Positions 56,913 through 64,000 of a DNA stretch of 64,000 bases are shown here, piece after piece. Within the stretch, counting starts at the first letter, position 1. Each line of letters opens with the position of its first letter. Position numbers and translations under genes: made by a program. The DNA is from Agromyces sp. 3263 (GTDB lineage: Bacteria > Actinomycetota > Actinomycetes > Actinomycetales > Microbacteriaceae). The notes under the pieces are model-generated. The model worked only from the letters and a program-made list of their open reading frames with translations, had not been told where the DNA came from and did no database searches. The stretch lies in NCBI RefSeq assembly GCF_031456545.1, contig NZ_JAVDUV010000001.1, positions 1,612,001 to 1,676,000 of the forward strand, written 5' to 3'.

Positions 56913-57404
56913 TCAGCCGTAGGTATCGCGTGGACCACGCCCTGGAACCGATCTGGGGCCCCTTTTCCAGGTGGGGGCATCCGGCCCTTGGAAGCGGATC
57001 ATCTCGACCCCCGCGCCGGGGTACCTGTCGAGGATGCGCGTGAGCAGGTCGGTGCGCATCAGCCGCAGCTGCGTGGCCCAGGCGGTGGACTCGCACCGCA
57101 CCTGCAGCACCCCGCCCTCGATGGCGATCGCGTCGGAGTGCTTCGCGATCTCGTCGCCCGCGACCTCGGCCCACGAGGCGAGCACCTCGTGCTGGGAGAG
57201 CGGTGCCGACCATCCGAGCTGCGTCGTGAGTCCGTCGATCGCGGCCGCGAGCGGCTTCGGGTCGCGGCCGGGGGTGAACGGCTCGCTGCCGGATACCTCG
57301 CGGGTGCGGGCTCTGGTCCGGCCGGGTCGCGGACGGGCGTCGCCGAAGATCTCGCGGAAGTGCTGGTACACCCGGGCGGCCTCCGACCGGGAGGCGTCAG
57401 ACAT
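56913..57404 (-). CDS. DUF721 domain protein
   Basis: This 163-residue protein has the DUF721 region (WAEVAGDEIAKHSDAIAIEG, LQVRCESTAWATQLRLM) in its second half and an Arg-rich N-terminus. Members are found between recF and gyrB in actinobacteria and resemble the DciA helicase-loading domain, so a role in replication start is plausible. The ATG overlaps the recF stop by 8 bases. Its GC and codon use fit the neighbours. Confidence 0.9.
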   Translation of the reverse strand: MSDASRSEAARVYQHFREIFGDARPRPGRTRARTREVSGSEPFTPGRDPKPLAAAIDGLTTQLGWSAPLSQHEVLASWAEVAGDEIAKHSDAIAIEGGVLQVRCESTAWATQLRLMRTDLLTRILDRYPGAGVEMIRFQGPDAPTWKRGPRSVPGRGPRDTYG

Positions 57405-58620
57405 CGGTCGTCGCCTCGGACTCGACGACGCCGGCCGACTCGACGATGCGGCCGGACTCGATGTGCACGATGCGCGCCGTGAGCGGCTCGGGCACGTCCT
57501 CGAGCACCGCGGCGGTGACCAGCACCTGCTCGAAGCCGACGATCGCCTCGGCCAGTCGCTGACGGCGCAACCGGTCTAGCTCGGCGAAGACGTCGTCGAG
57601 CACGAGCACGGGATCACCGGTCGACGAGTCCCGGCGCAGGAGCTCGGCGGACGCGAGGCGAAGGGCGAGCGCGAACGACCACGATTCACCGTGACTCGCG
57701 TATCCCTTGGCCGGCAGCCCGTTGAGTAGCAGCAGCACGTCGTCGCGGTGCGGACCAGCCAGGGTGATCCCGCGCTCGAGCTCCTTCGCCCGCAGCACCT
57801 GCAACGCCGAGGCGAACCTCGAGCGGGTGTCGGATGCCGCGGGCGCGTTGTGGTCGTCGGGTGCCGATGCTGACGCCGAGGCCGAACCGGACGCCGCGGG
57901 GGCGTCGTCGTCGGGATCGGCACCGTCGATCGACAGCGACGGTTGCAACGACGGAGCGTGGTCGGCGTCGACGATCGAGCGGTACGCGGCGGCGAGCGGC
58001 CCGGCCAGCTCGTCGATGAGCGTGAGGCGCTGGTCGATCAGCTCCGAGCCGAGGTCGACGAGCCGTTCGTCCCAGATGTCGAGCGTGGGCAGCCGTTCGG
58101 CCGAGAGGCCTCGCGCCCGGGCGCTCTTGAGGAGCGAGTTGCGTTGCTTGAGCACGCGTTCGTAATCGGCCATGACGCCCGAGAGCCGCGGTGTGCGCTG
58201 CACGAGCAGCTCGTCGAGCATGCGGCGGCGAACCGAGGGCTCACCTCGGACGATCGCGAGGTCCTCAGGCGCGAACAGCACGCTGTGCGCGTAGCGCGGC
58301 AGCTCGCGCGTCTTCACGGGAGAACGGTTGAGCTGCGCGCGATTGGCGCCCTGCCGGTTGAGCTGCAATTCGACGAGCAGCTCCCGCTCGCCGTGGGCGA
58401 GCAGCGCCCGCACGATCGCGGCATCCGCCCCGGCCCGGATCAGCGGCTGGTCGCTCGACACCCGGTGCGAGCCGAGCGTCGAGAGGTAGCCGATCGACTC
58501 GACCAGGTTGGTCTTGCCCTGGCCGTTCCGGCCCACGAGCACCGTGGCACCCGGCCCGAGCTCGAGCTCGGCGCGCTCGTAGTTGCGGTAGTCGGTGAGG
58601 GAGAGGCGGGCGACATGCAC
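57397..58620 (-). CDS. recF: DNA replication and repair protein RecF
   Basis: The 407-residue ABC-type ATPase has Walker A GRNGQGKT (30-37), the signature SHGESWSFALALRLASAE and Walker B VLVLDDVFAELD. It loads RecA at gaps and stalled forks. Residues 234-264 are an unusual low-complexity insert of Asp, Ala and Ser not expected in the family core. It overlaps the DUF721 gene by 8 bases and follows dnaN after 88 bases. Confidence 0.95.
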   Translation of the reverse strand: MHVARLSLTDYRNYERAELELGPGATVLVGRNGQGKTNLVESIGYLSTLGSHRVSSDQPLIRAGADAAIVRALLAHGERELLVELQLNRQGANRAQLNRSPVKTRELPRYAHSVLFAPEDLAIVRGEPSVRRRMLDELLVQRTPRLSGVMADYERVLKQRNSLLKSARARGLSAERLPTLDIWDERLVDLGSELIDQRLTLIDELAGPLAAAYRSIVDADHAPSLQPSLSIDGADPDDDAPAASGSASASASAPDDHNAPAASDTRSRFASALQVLRAKELERGITLAGPHRDDVLLLLNGLPAKGYASHGESWSFALALRLASAELLRRDSSTGDPVLVLDDVFAELDRLRRQRLAEAIVGFEQVLVTAAVLEDVPEPLTARIVHIESGRIVESAGVVESEATTDV

Positions 58621-58708
58621 GCGGGGCTCCCTTCGAATCCGAACGAACCAACGCTACCCCGCGCCACCGACGGTGAGGCGGGGTCGCCCCGGGGCACCCC
58701 GACCGGAC

Positions 58709-59860
58709 TCAGCGCAGCAGCAGGTTGGGCTGCAGCAGGTAGCGGTAGGTGTCGGCGCCGGCCTGCTCGCGCGAGGTCTGGCTCGTGATCAGCACTGGGC
58801 CCGGCTTGTTCGGGTTCTCGGTCTTGGTGAACGAGATGCGCACGAACTCCGAGTGCACGGCGCCGAGGCCGTCGAGGAGGAACTGCGGCTTCAGCGACAC
58901 CACGGTGTCGTCGCCCGTGAGGATCGCGTCGATCGTCTCGGACGCCTGGGCCTGCTCGCTCCCGATCGCCTCGAGGGTGAGGCCGTCGGCCGAGAAGCTG
59001 TACCGAAGGGCGGCTTCGCGCTCGAGGACGAGCGCGACACGGCGAGTCGCCTCGATGAGGTCGGCGGTGTTCATCACCGCGTAGTTGTCGACCGTCTCGG
59101 GGAACAGCCGGCGCACCGGCGGGAAGTTGCCCTTGATCAGCAGTGACGTGACGGTCTTCTTCTCGGCGCTGAACGCGATGAGCTCGCGATCGTCGCGGCT
59201 CGTGATCGCGACCGAGATCGTGCCGGAGTGTCCGAAGGTCTTGCCGACCTCCTGGAGGGTGCGGGCGGGAACGAGCGCGGTCACGGCGTCCTCGCTGCCG
59301 CCGACGCTGCCGCCGTCCCAGTCGATCTCGCGGACGGCGACGCGGTAGCGGTCGGTGGCGACGAGGCTGAGGTTGTTCTCACGGACCTCGAGCTGCACGC
59401 CGGTGATGACCGGGGTGACGTCGTCGCGGGATGCGGCGACCGCGACCTGCGCGACGGCCGAGGCGAACTCCTCGGCGGGTACGACGCCGGACTCGGCGCC
59501 GATCTCGGGAATCGACGGGTATTCCTCGACGGGCATCGAGAGGAGGGTGAAGCTCGCGGAGCCGCAGCTCACCTGGATGCGCGACTCCTCGGTCGCCACG
59601 CGCACCGGCGCGTTGGGAAGGCGACCCGCGATCTCGGCGAGCAGCCGACCGGAGACGAGCACGGTGCCGGGCTCCTCCACATCGGCCTGGATCTCGGTCT
59701 GCGACGAGACCTCGTAATCGAAGGAGGAGAGGACCAGGCCGTCGGCGTTCGCCCGGATGAGGACGCCGGAGAGGATCGGGAGCGTGGTGCGCTGGGGCAG
59801 GAGTTTGACGGCGAAGGAGACGGCCTCACTGAAGACGTCGCGATTGACCTGGAACTTCAC
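58709..59860 (-). CDS. dnaN: DNA polymerase III beta sliding clamp
   Basis: This 383-residue clamp has three repeated domains. LPILSGVLIRANADGL begins the first, EYPSIPEIG lies late in the first, and a C-terminal TYRYLLQPNLLLR replaces the usual MPMR end. It encircles DNA as a ring and tethers polymerases. GTG 59860 (VKFQVNRDVF) is preceded by GGGAGA. A longer upstream frame into oriC is false. Confidence 0.96.
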   Translation of the reverse strand: MKFQVNRDVFSEAVSFAVKLLPQRTTLPILSGVLIRANADGLVLSSFDYEVSSQTEIQADVEEPGTVLVSGRLLAEIAGRLPNAPVRVATEESRIQVSCGSASFTLLSMPVEEYPSIPEIGAESGVVPAEEFASAVAQVAVAASRDDVTPVITGVQLEVRENNLSLVATDRYRVAVREIDWDGGSVGGSEDAVTALVPARTLQEVGKTFGHSGTISVAITSRDDRELIAFSAEKKTVTSLLIKGNFPPVRRLFPETVDNYAVMNTADLIEATRRVALVLEREAALRYSFSADGLTLEAIGSEQAQASETIDAILTGDDTVVSLKPQFLLDGLGAVHSEFVRISFTKTENPNKPGPVLITSQTSREQAGADTYRYLLQPNLLLR

Positions 59861-60335
59861 GGTTCTCCCGTCGTGGATGTCGCTGGGTGGCTCCCATGCT
59901 AGCGGGCCTGCTTCGCGCGGCGCGGGGACATTCCGCCGCGCAGAGCGCCGAGCGCTCCCCCGATCTCGATGTTGTCGGGATCCCCCGATTAACCAGTTCT
60001 CTCTTAACGGTGTTAACCGCTGTGGAAACTGTGGATGGTGTTCAGTGATCCGCGGAACGACGCCCGAGTCGACCCATTCGATCTGTGCACAGCGTGTGGG
60101 TTTGGGGGCCGATGCCGTTGGCCGGCCATCCGACGATCCGGTGGTTGTGCACAGGCTCACCGTCCGTCTCAACAGGCGTGGCGGGGTTGCTCGTTAACAA
60201 TCCACAACTTCTCCACAGCTGTGGGAATCGTCGCCGAACGGTCGCCACAGGGCGCTGAGGCGGCGTCTGAGCCCCCCGATCGAGCCGAGCGGATGCCGCG
60301 GCGGCGGCTCGCGGCATCCGGAATCGAAGTCGAGA
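59861..60335. other. Candidate chromosomal replication origin (oriC)
   Basis: The 475-base dnaA-dnaN gap is where actinobacterial oriC lies. It holds DnaA-box-like sites TGTGGAAAC (60021-60029), TGTGGATGG (60030-60038), CTGTGCACA (60083-60091), TTGTGCACA (60145-60153), CAATCCACA (60198-60206) and TTCTCCACA (60209-60217). An AT-richer stretch lies around 59988-60020. None is a perfect TTATCCACA; TTGTGCACA and TTCTCCACA are closest. dnaN transcription must also start here. Confidence 0.75.
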
Positions 60336-61757
60336 TCAGCGGTAGCGGCTGACCTGCTTGATGCGCGCCGTGAGCTCGGTGACCTGGTTGTAGATCGACC
60401 GCCGCTCCTTCATGAGCTCGGAGATCTTCTTGTTCGCGTACATCACGGTCGTGTGATCGCGGTTGCCGAAGAGCTGCCCGATCTTGGGGAGTGAGAGGCT
60501 CGTCAGCTCACGGCACAGGTACATCGCGATCTGGCGGGCGGTGGCGACGGCCTGCGAGCGACTCGAGCCGTAGAGGTCGTCGACGGTGAGCTTGAAGTAG
60601 TCGGCCGTCGCGGTGATGATGTCGACCGGAGCCACGACGTTGTCCGTGTCATCCGTGATCAGGTCCTTCAGCACGGTCTGCACGAGGGGCATGTCGACCG
60701 GCGTGCGGTTCAGGCTCGCGAACGCGGTGACCCGGATGAGCGTGCCCTCGAGCTCGCGGATGTTGCTCGAGACCTTCGACGCCATGTACTCGAGGATCTC
60801 GTCGGGCACCTGGAGCCGCTCGGACTGCGCCTTCTTGCGCAGGATCGCGATGCGCGTCTCGAGGTCGGGCGCCTGCACGTCGGTGATGAGGCCCCACTCG
60901 AAGCGGCTGCGCATGCGGTCCTCGAAGCCGGTGAGGTGCTTCGGCGGCACGTCGCTCGTGATCACGACCTGCTTGTTGTGGTCGTGCAGGGTGTTGAAGG
61001 TGTGGAAGAACGCCTCCTGCGTCTCGGCCTTGCCCTGCAGGAACTGGATGTCGTCGATCAACAGGATGTCGATGTTGCGGTACCGCTGCTGGAACAGCGA
61101 ACCGCGGTTGTTCGCGATCGAGTTGATGAAGTCGTTCGTGAACTCCTCGGAACTGACGTACCGAACGCGGATGCCGGGATACAGGCTCATCGCGTAGTGG
61201 CCGATGGCGTGCAGGAGGTGGGTCTTGCCCAGGCCCGAGTCGCCGTAGATGAAGAGCGGGTTGTAGGCCTTCGCCGGCGCCTCGGCCACGGCGACGGCCG
61301 CGGCGTGCGCGAACCGGTTCGACTGCCCGATCACGAAGCTGTCGAACGAGTACTTGGGGTTCAGGCGCGAATCACGTGGCCGATCGGGGCTCGTGTTCTC
61401 GAACACCGACTGCGGAGAGGCGTGCAGCTCCACCGGGTTCGGGTAGTCGTCGAGGGCCGGCGACTGCGGCTCGGGAGCGCGCGCCTCTTCGAGCTCGGGG
61501 TTCACGACCACGTAGAACGACGTGACCGAGGACGGCGAGTCGATCGCGCTCATCGCCGTGAGGAGCGACACCCGCATGCGCTGGTTGAGCATGCTCGCCG
61601 TGAAGTCGTTCGGAACCTCGAGGTAGAAGGTGCCGGCCGCGATGCCCTTCGGCTCGACGAGGTTCAGGAAGCCCTGCAGCATCGGGGTGATCGCATCGTC
61701 ATGGGAGAGGCGGTCGAGGACGGTGGCCCATGTGTCCGAGATGGGCTGCTCTGTCAT
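60336..61757 (-). CDS. dnaA: Chromosomal replication initiator protein DnaA
   Basis: The 473-residue initiator has domain I (DTWATVLDRL), a short linker and the AAA+ domain with Walker A GDSGLGKTH and Walker B ILLIDDIQFL. Domain IV has the box-binding FGNRDHTTVMYANKKI. It opens oriC in the ATP form. ATG 61757 (MTEQPISDTW) fits relatives better than the upstream ATG at 61769. Two DnaA-box-like sites upstream (61850-61858, 61906-61914) suggest autoregulation. Confidence 0.97.
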   Translation of the reverse strand: MTEQPISDTWATVLDRLSHDDAITPMLQGFLNLVEPKGIAAGTFYLEVPNDFTASMLNQRMRVSLLTAMSAIDSPSSVTSFYVVVNPELEEARAPEPQSPALDDYPNPVELHASPQSVFENTSPDRPRDSRLNPKYSFDSFVIGQSNRFAHAAAVAVAEAPAKAYNPLFIYGDSGLGKTHLLHAIGHYAMSLYPGIRVRYVSSEEFTNDFINSIANNRGSLFQQRYRNIDILLIDDIQFLQGKAETQEAFFHTFNTLHDHNKQVVITSDVPPKHLTGFEDRMRSRFEWGLITDVQAPDLETRIAILRKKAQSERLQVPDEILEYMASKVSSNIRELEGTLIRVTAFASLNRTPVDMPLVQTVLKDLITDDTDNVVAPVDIITATADYFKLTVDDLYGSSRSQAVATARQIAMYLCRELTSLSLPKIGQLFGNRDHTTVMYANKKISELMKERRSIYNQVTELTARIKQVSRYR

Positions 61758-62185
61758 CGTTCCCCGCATTCGTTCGGTGCCGTTGTGTGTGCCGCTGATC
61801 GATCCCCCGATCGACGATGCAAGCGGCGCGAGGCGAAGTGTTCACAGCGTTATCCACCGCCTGTGGGCAGAATTGCGACGACGCCCGGGATTCCGCGTGC
61901 GAGGCTGGGGATAACTGGTCTCAAACGGTAGCGAATGTCGCCCCCGGGGACAAATGCCCGTGCAGGGATTCGACCGCCCTGGCGTGTCGTTCCACAGGCT
62001 TTCCCGAGGAACGCGGGATACTGTGTCGTTTGCACTCCGGCGTGATCGAGTCGTGCCCGGTTTGACCACGGCCCTTCGAGGCCGTAGTTTTAATAGGTTG
62101 ACCCCAGCCCTTTGGGCACCCAGTTTTCCCGCCGCACCATCGCATCATCAGCACGGCGCGGAGATCCGACAGTCGGAGAAGAAGA
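61758..62185. promoter_or_regulatory. dnaA-rpmH divergent control region with rpmH promoter
   Basis: This 428-base gap has TTATCCACC (61850-61858) and TGGGGATAA (61906-61914), both 8/9 DnaA boxes on the dnaA side. For rpmH, TTGACC (62062-62067) and TAGTTT (62085-62090) are spaced by 17 bases, a strong promoter, about 96 bases before the ATG. No gene was seen within it. Confidence 0.75.
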
Positions 62186-62323
62186 ATGAGCAAGCGTACG
62201 TTCCAGCCGAACAACCGTCGTCGCGCCAAGAAGCACGGCTTCCGCCTTCGCATGCGCACCCGCGCAGGCCGTGCCATCCTGTCGGCACGCCGCGCCAAGG
62301 GTCGCACCGAACTCTCCGCGTAG
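62186..62323 (+). CDS. rpmH: 50S ribosomal protein bL34
   Basis: This 45-residue, highly basic protein starts [19 protein letters not shown] and ends GRTELSA, the complete bL34. It binds 23S rRNA in the large subunit. GGAGAAGA precedes ATG 62186. The gene is the first of the rpmH-rnpA-yidD-yidC run and is transcribed away from dnaA. Confidence 0.98.
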   Translation: MSKRTFQPNNRRRAKKHGFRLRMRTRAGRAILSARRAKGRTELSA

Positions 62324-62331
62324 CCGCTGCG

Positions 62332-62712
62332 GTGCTCGCCAAAGCCAATCGCATCACGAGCGCCGACGACTATCGAGTCATCGTGCGCCGCGGTGCGAAG
62401 GTCGCCGGTGCCCACACCGTGAGCTATGTGCGCTCACGGGAGTCGGGTGCCGACGCACGCTTCGGCTTCATCGTCTCGAAGAAGGTCGGCAACGCGGTTC
62501 GCCGCAATCTCGTGCGCCGTCGACTCAAGGCCGTCTGTCATGACGCCCTGGTCGGCGGCGTTCGCGGTGTCGACGTCGTGGTCCGCGCACTGCCCGGTGC
62601 CGCGGATGCCGAGTTCGGCACCCTTCGCATCGAGGTGCTCGACGCGTTGGCCCGTCGTGCTCGACCGTCGGCCTCCGATCATGCCCCCCTCATCGACTCC
62701 CGGGTGGGCTGA
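62332..62712 (+). CDS. rnpA: Ribonuclease P protein component
   Basis: The 126-residue basic protein assists RNase P RNA in maturing tRNA 5-prime ends. It has the RNR signature as KVGNAVRRNLVRRRLKAV and GFIVSKK before it. GTG 62332 begins 8 bases after the rpmH stop. The C-terminal 15 residues are variable. Confidence 0.96.
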   Translation: MLAKANRITSADDYRVIVRRGAKVAGAHTVSYVRSRESGADARFGFIVSKKVGNAVRRNLVRRRLKAVCHDALVGGVRGVDVVVRALPGAADAEFGTLRIEVLDALARRARPSASDHAPLIDSRVG

Positions 62713-62713
62713 C

Positions 62714-63169
62714 ATGCGCGACCTCGCCCTCTTCGTCGTGCTCCTCCCCCGCAACCTGGGCGTGCTGCTGCTCCGTGGATATCGCGCCGCGATCTCACCC
62801 CTCTACGGCGACGTCTGCCGCTACTACCCGTCCTGCTCGGCCTACGGGCTCGGCTCGGTGCAGCAGCGCGGACTGGTCGTGGGCACCGCGCTGACGGCAT
62901 GGCGCATCATCCGCTGCAATCCCTGGACGGCCGGCGGCATCGACGACGTCCGGCCGGCGGGTCACGACCGGTACCGCACCACCTCGTTCGGATGGGTGGT
63001 GCCGAAGGGCATGTTCCCGAAGGCGGAAGCGGATGCCGCGGCCGCGCGCCGCGCCCACGAACTCGCTCATCGGGCTGACGACGGCATCGCCCGCCACTCC
63101 ACGCTCCGCCCGCTCACCGCCGAGCCGGCGAACATGACCTCGACCCCCGCACTGTCCCGAAAGGACTGA
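62714..63169 (+). CDS. yidD: Membrane protein insertion efficiency factor YidD
   Basis: The protein has 151 residues. The conserved part (residues 1-90) has LRGYRAAISPLYGDVCRYYP, SCSAYGL and WRIIRCNPWTAGGIDDV. A longer than usual polar tail follows. YidD aids insertion by YidC at the membrane surface. ATG 62714 starts 1 base after the rnpA stop. Confidence 0.94.
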   Translation: MRDLALFVVLLPRNLGVLLLRGYRAAISPLYGDVCRYYPSCSAYGLGSVQQRGLVVGTALTAWRIIRCNPWTAGGIDDVRPAGHDRYRTTSFGWVVPKGMFPKAEADAAAARRAHELAHRADDGIARHSTLRPLTAEPANMTSTPALSRKD

Positions 63170-63177
63170 CCCCGCAC

Positions 63178-64000
63178 ATGCCTGATCTCATCGGCTTGAT
63201 CCTCTGGCCCATCAAGTGGGTCATCGAGTTGATCCTCGTCGCGTTCCACTCGATGTGGACGTTCTTCGGGCTCGACCCCAACGCGGGCGTCACCTGGGTG
63301 CTGTCGATCGTCGGCCTGGTCATCGTGGTGCGTGCCGCGCTGATCCCGATCTTCGTCCGCCAGATCAAGAGCCAGCGCCGCATGCTCGAGGTCGCGCCGC
63401 AGCTCAAGAAGATCCAGGACAAGTACAAGGGCAAGAAGGACCAGTTCTCCCGCGAGGCGATGTCGCGCGAGACGATGGAGCTGTACAAGAAGACCGGCAC
63501 CAACCCGCTCTCCTCCTGCCTACCGCTCCTGCTGCAGATGCCGGTGTTCTTCGCACTGTTCTCGGTGCTCCAGGACGCGCAGCACGACAAGGCCGGTGTC
63601 GGCCTCTTTACGCAGGAGCTCGCCAACTCGTTCGCGAACGCCGAGTTCCTCGGCGCACCGCTGAAGGCCACGTTCATCGAGCAGTGGAACCTCATGACGG
63701 CCAGCGAGCCGTTCAGCATCAACGTCATGGTCATCGCGCTCACGATGATCGTGCTCATGACGGCGTCGCAGTTCATCACGCAGCTGCAGATCGTCTCGAA
63801 GAACATGTCGCCTGAGACCAAGGCGAGCCCGATGTTCCGTCAGCAGCGCATCCTCCTGTACCTGCTCCCCCTCGTCTTCGCGTTCTCGGGTGTCGCCTTC
63901 CCCCTCGGCGTGATGTTCTACTGGCTGATCTCCAACTTCTGGACCATGGGGCAGCAGTTCCTCGTCATCCGCAACATGCCGACGCCGGGCAGCGAGGCGG
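63178..64000 (+). CDS. yidC: Membrane protein insertase YidC, 3-prime end beyond the window
   Basis: The first 274 codons are present and the window ends inside the gene. It has the Gram-positive type layout: an early membrane helix (IKWVIELILVAFHSMW) with no large periplasmic domain. The conserved core has VRAALIPIFVRQIKSQRRM and NPLSSCLPLLLQMPVFFALF, then FPLGVMFYWLISNFWTMGQQ. It inserts membrane proteins alone or with Sec. ATG 63178 is 8 bases after yidD. Confidence 0.96.
   Translation, partial: MPDLIGLILWPIKWVIELILVAFHSMWTFFGLDPNAGVTWVLSIVGLVIVVRAALIPIFVRQIKSQRRMLEVAPQLKKIQDKYKGKKDQFSREAMSRETMELYKKTGTNPLSSCLPLLLQMPVFFALFSVLQDAQHDKAGVGLFTQELANSFANAEFLGAPLKATFIEQWNLMTASEPFSINVMVIALTMIVLMTASQFITQLQIVSKNMSPETKASPMFRQQRILLYLLPLVFAFSGVAFPLGVMFYWLISNFWTMGQQFLVIRNMPTPGSEA

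Noticed and set aside
60035..60352. Small plus-strand frame in the dnaA-dnaN gap
   Set aside because: It crosses the candidate origin and has no coding bias or ribosome site.

Overview
The window is high-GC DNA (about 70% G+C by eye) from an actinobacterium, most likely the Microbacteriaceae (Agromyces or a close relative). Support comes from the replication-origin gene order (yidC-yidD-rnpA-rpmH-dnaA-dnaN-recF-DUF721-gyrB-gyrA-DUF3566-tRNA-Ile-tRNA-Ala), the fhaA-fhaB-pstP-rodA-pbpA-pknA-pknB cluster, CrgA and class E sortase, many GTG starts with 4-base overlaps, and a very frequent CGGATGCC word. The genus is an inference.

Bases 1-20000 are a mixed housekeeping and accessory stretch. In order: a phosphatase cut by the window edge, an NAD(P)HX dehydratase, an LtrA protein, manganese catalase, a lipid kinase, two overlapping tiny acidic proteins, a TetR-controlled dehydrogenase, a YbaK-type deacylase, a flotillin, a SRAP protein, a cupin/esterase pair, an MMPL exporter with its own TetR regulator, and a GH5 glycosidase fused to a membrane domain.

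Bases 19760-22049 hold a small arsenic locus (ArsR, flavin monooxygenase, ArsC-type reductase) with no visible efflux pump. Bases 22101-31431 hold a carbohydrate operon read leftward: solute-binding lipoprotein, two permeases, beta-mannosidase, a gutted 54-codon gene, and a BadF-type sugar kinase. It has a divergent LacI regulator and a LacI-type operator. Mannosidase plus GlcNAc-kinase-like protein suggests import and use of a mannosyl-GlcNAc or related beta-mannoside. A second LacI gene, a DUF3237 gene and tRNA-Leu follow, then a beta-phosphoglucomutase/GH65 phosphorylase pair.

Bases 35911-48311 are the conserved growth and division block: FHA proteins, PP2C phosphatase, RodA, PBP, two Ser/Thr kinases, TrpG, a 52-residue membrane protein, sortase E, CrgA, a rhomboid protease and cyclophilin. 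Bases 48431-51390 hold orphan genes, including a 23-codon peptide gene followed by a 333-base gene-free leader. Bases 51507-64000 are two tRNAs and the origin region. The candidate oriC is the 475-base dnaA-dnaN gap.

No CRISPR array, insertion sequence or prophage gene was recognised. The oddest items are the in-frame gutted gene with both translational couplings intact, a low-GC codon patch at the 3-prime end of pbpA, a DnaA-box cluster between convergent genes far from oriC, a two-copy intergenic dyad repeat, and several near-perfect operators.
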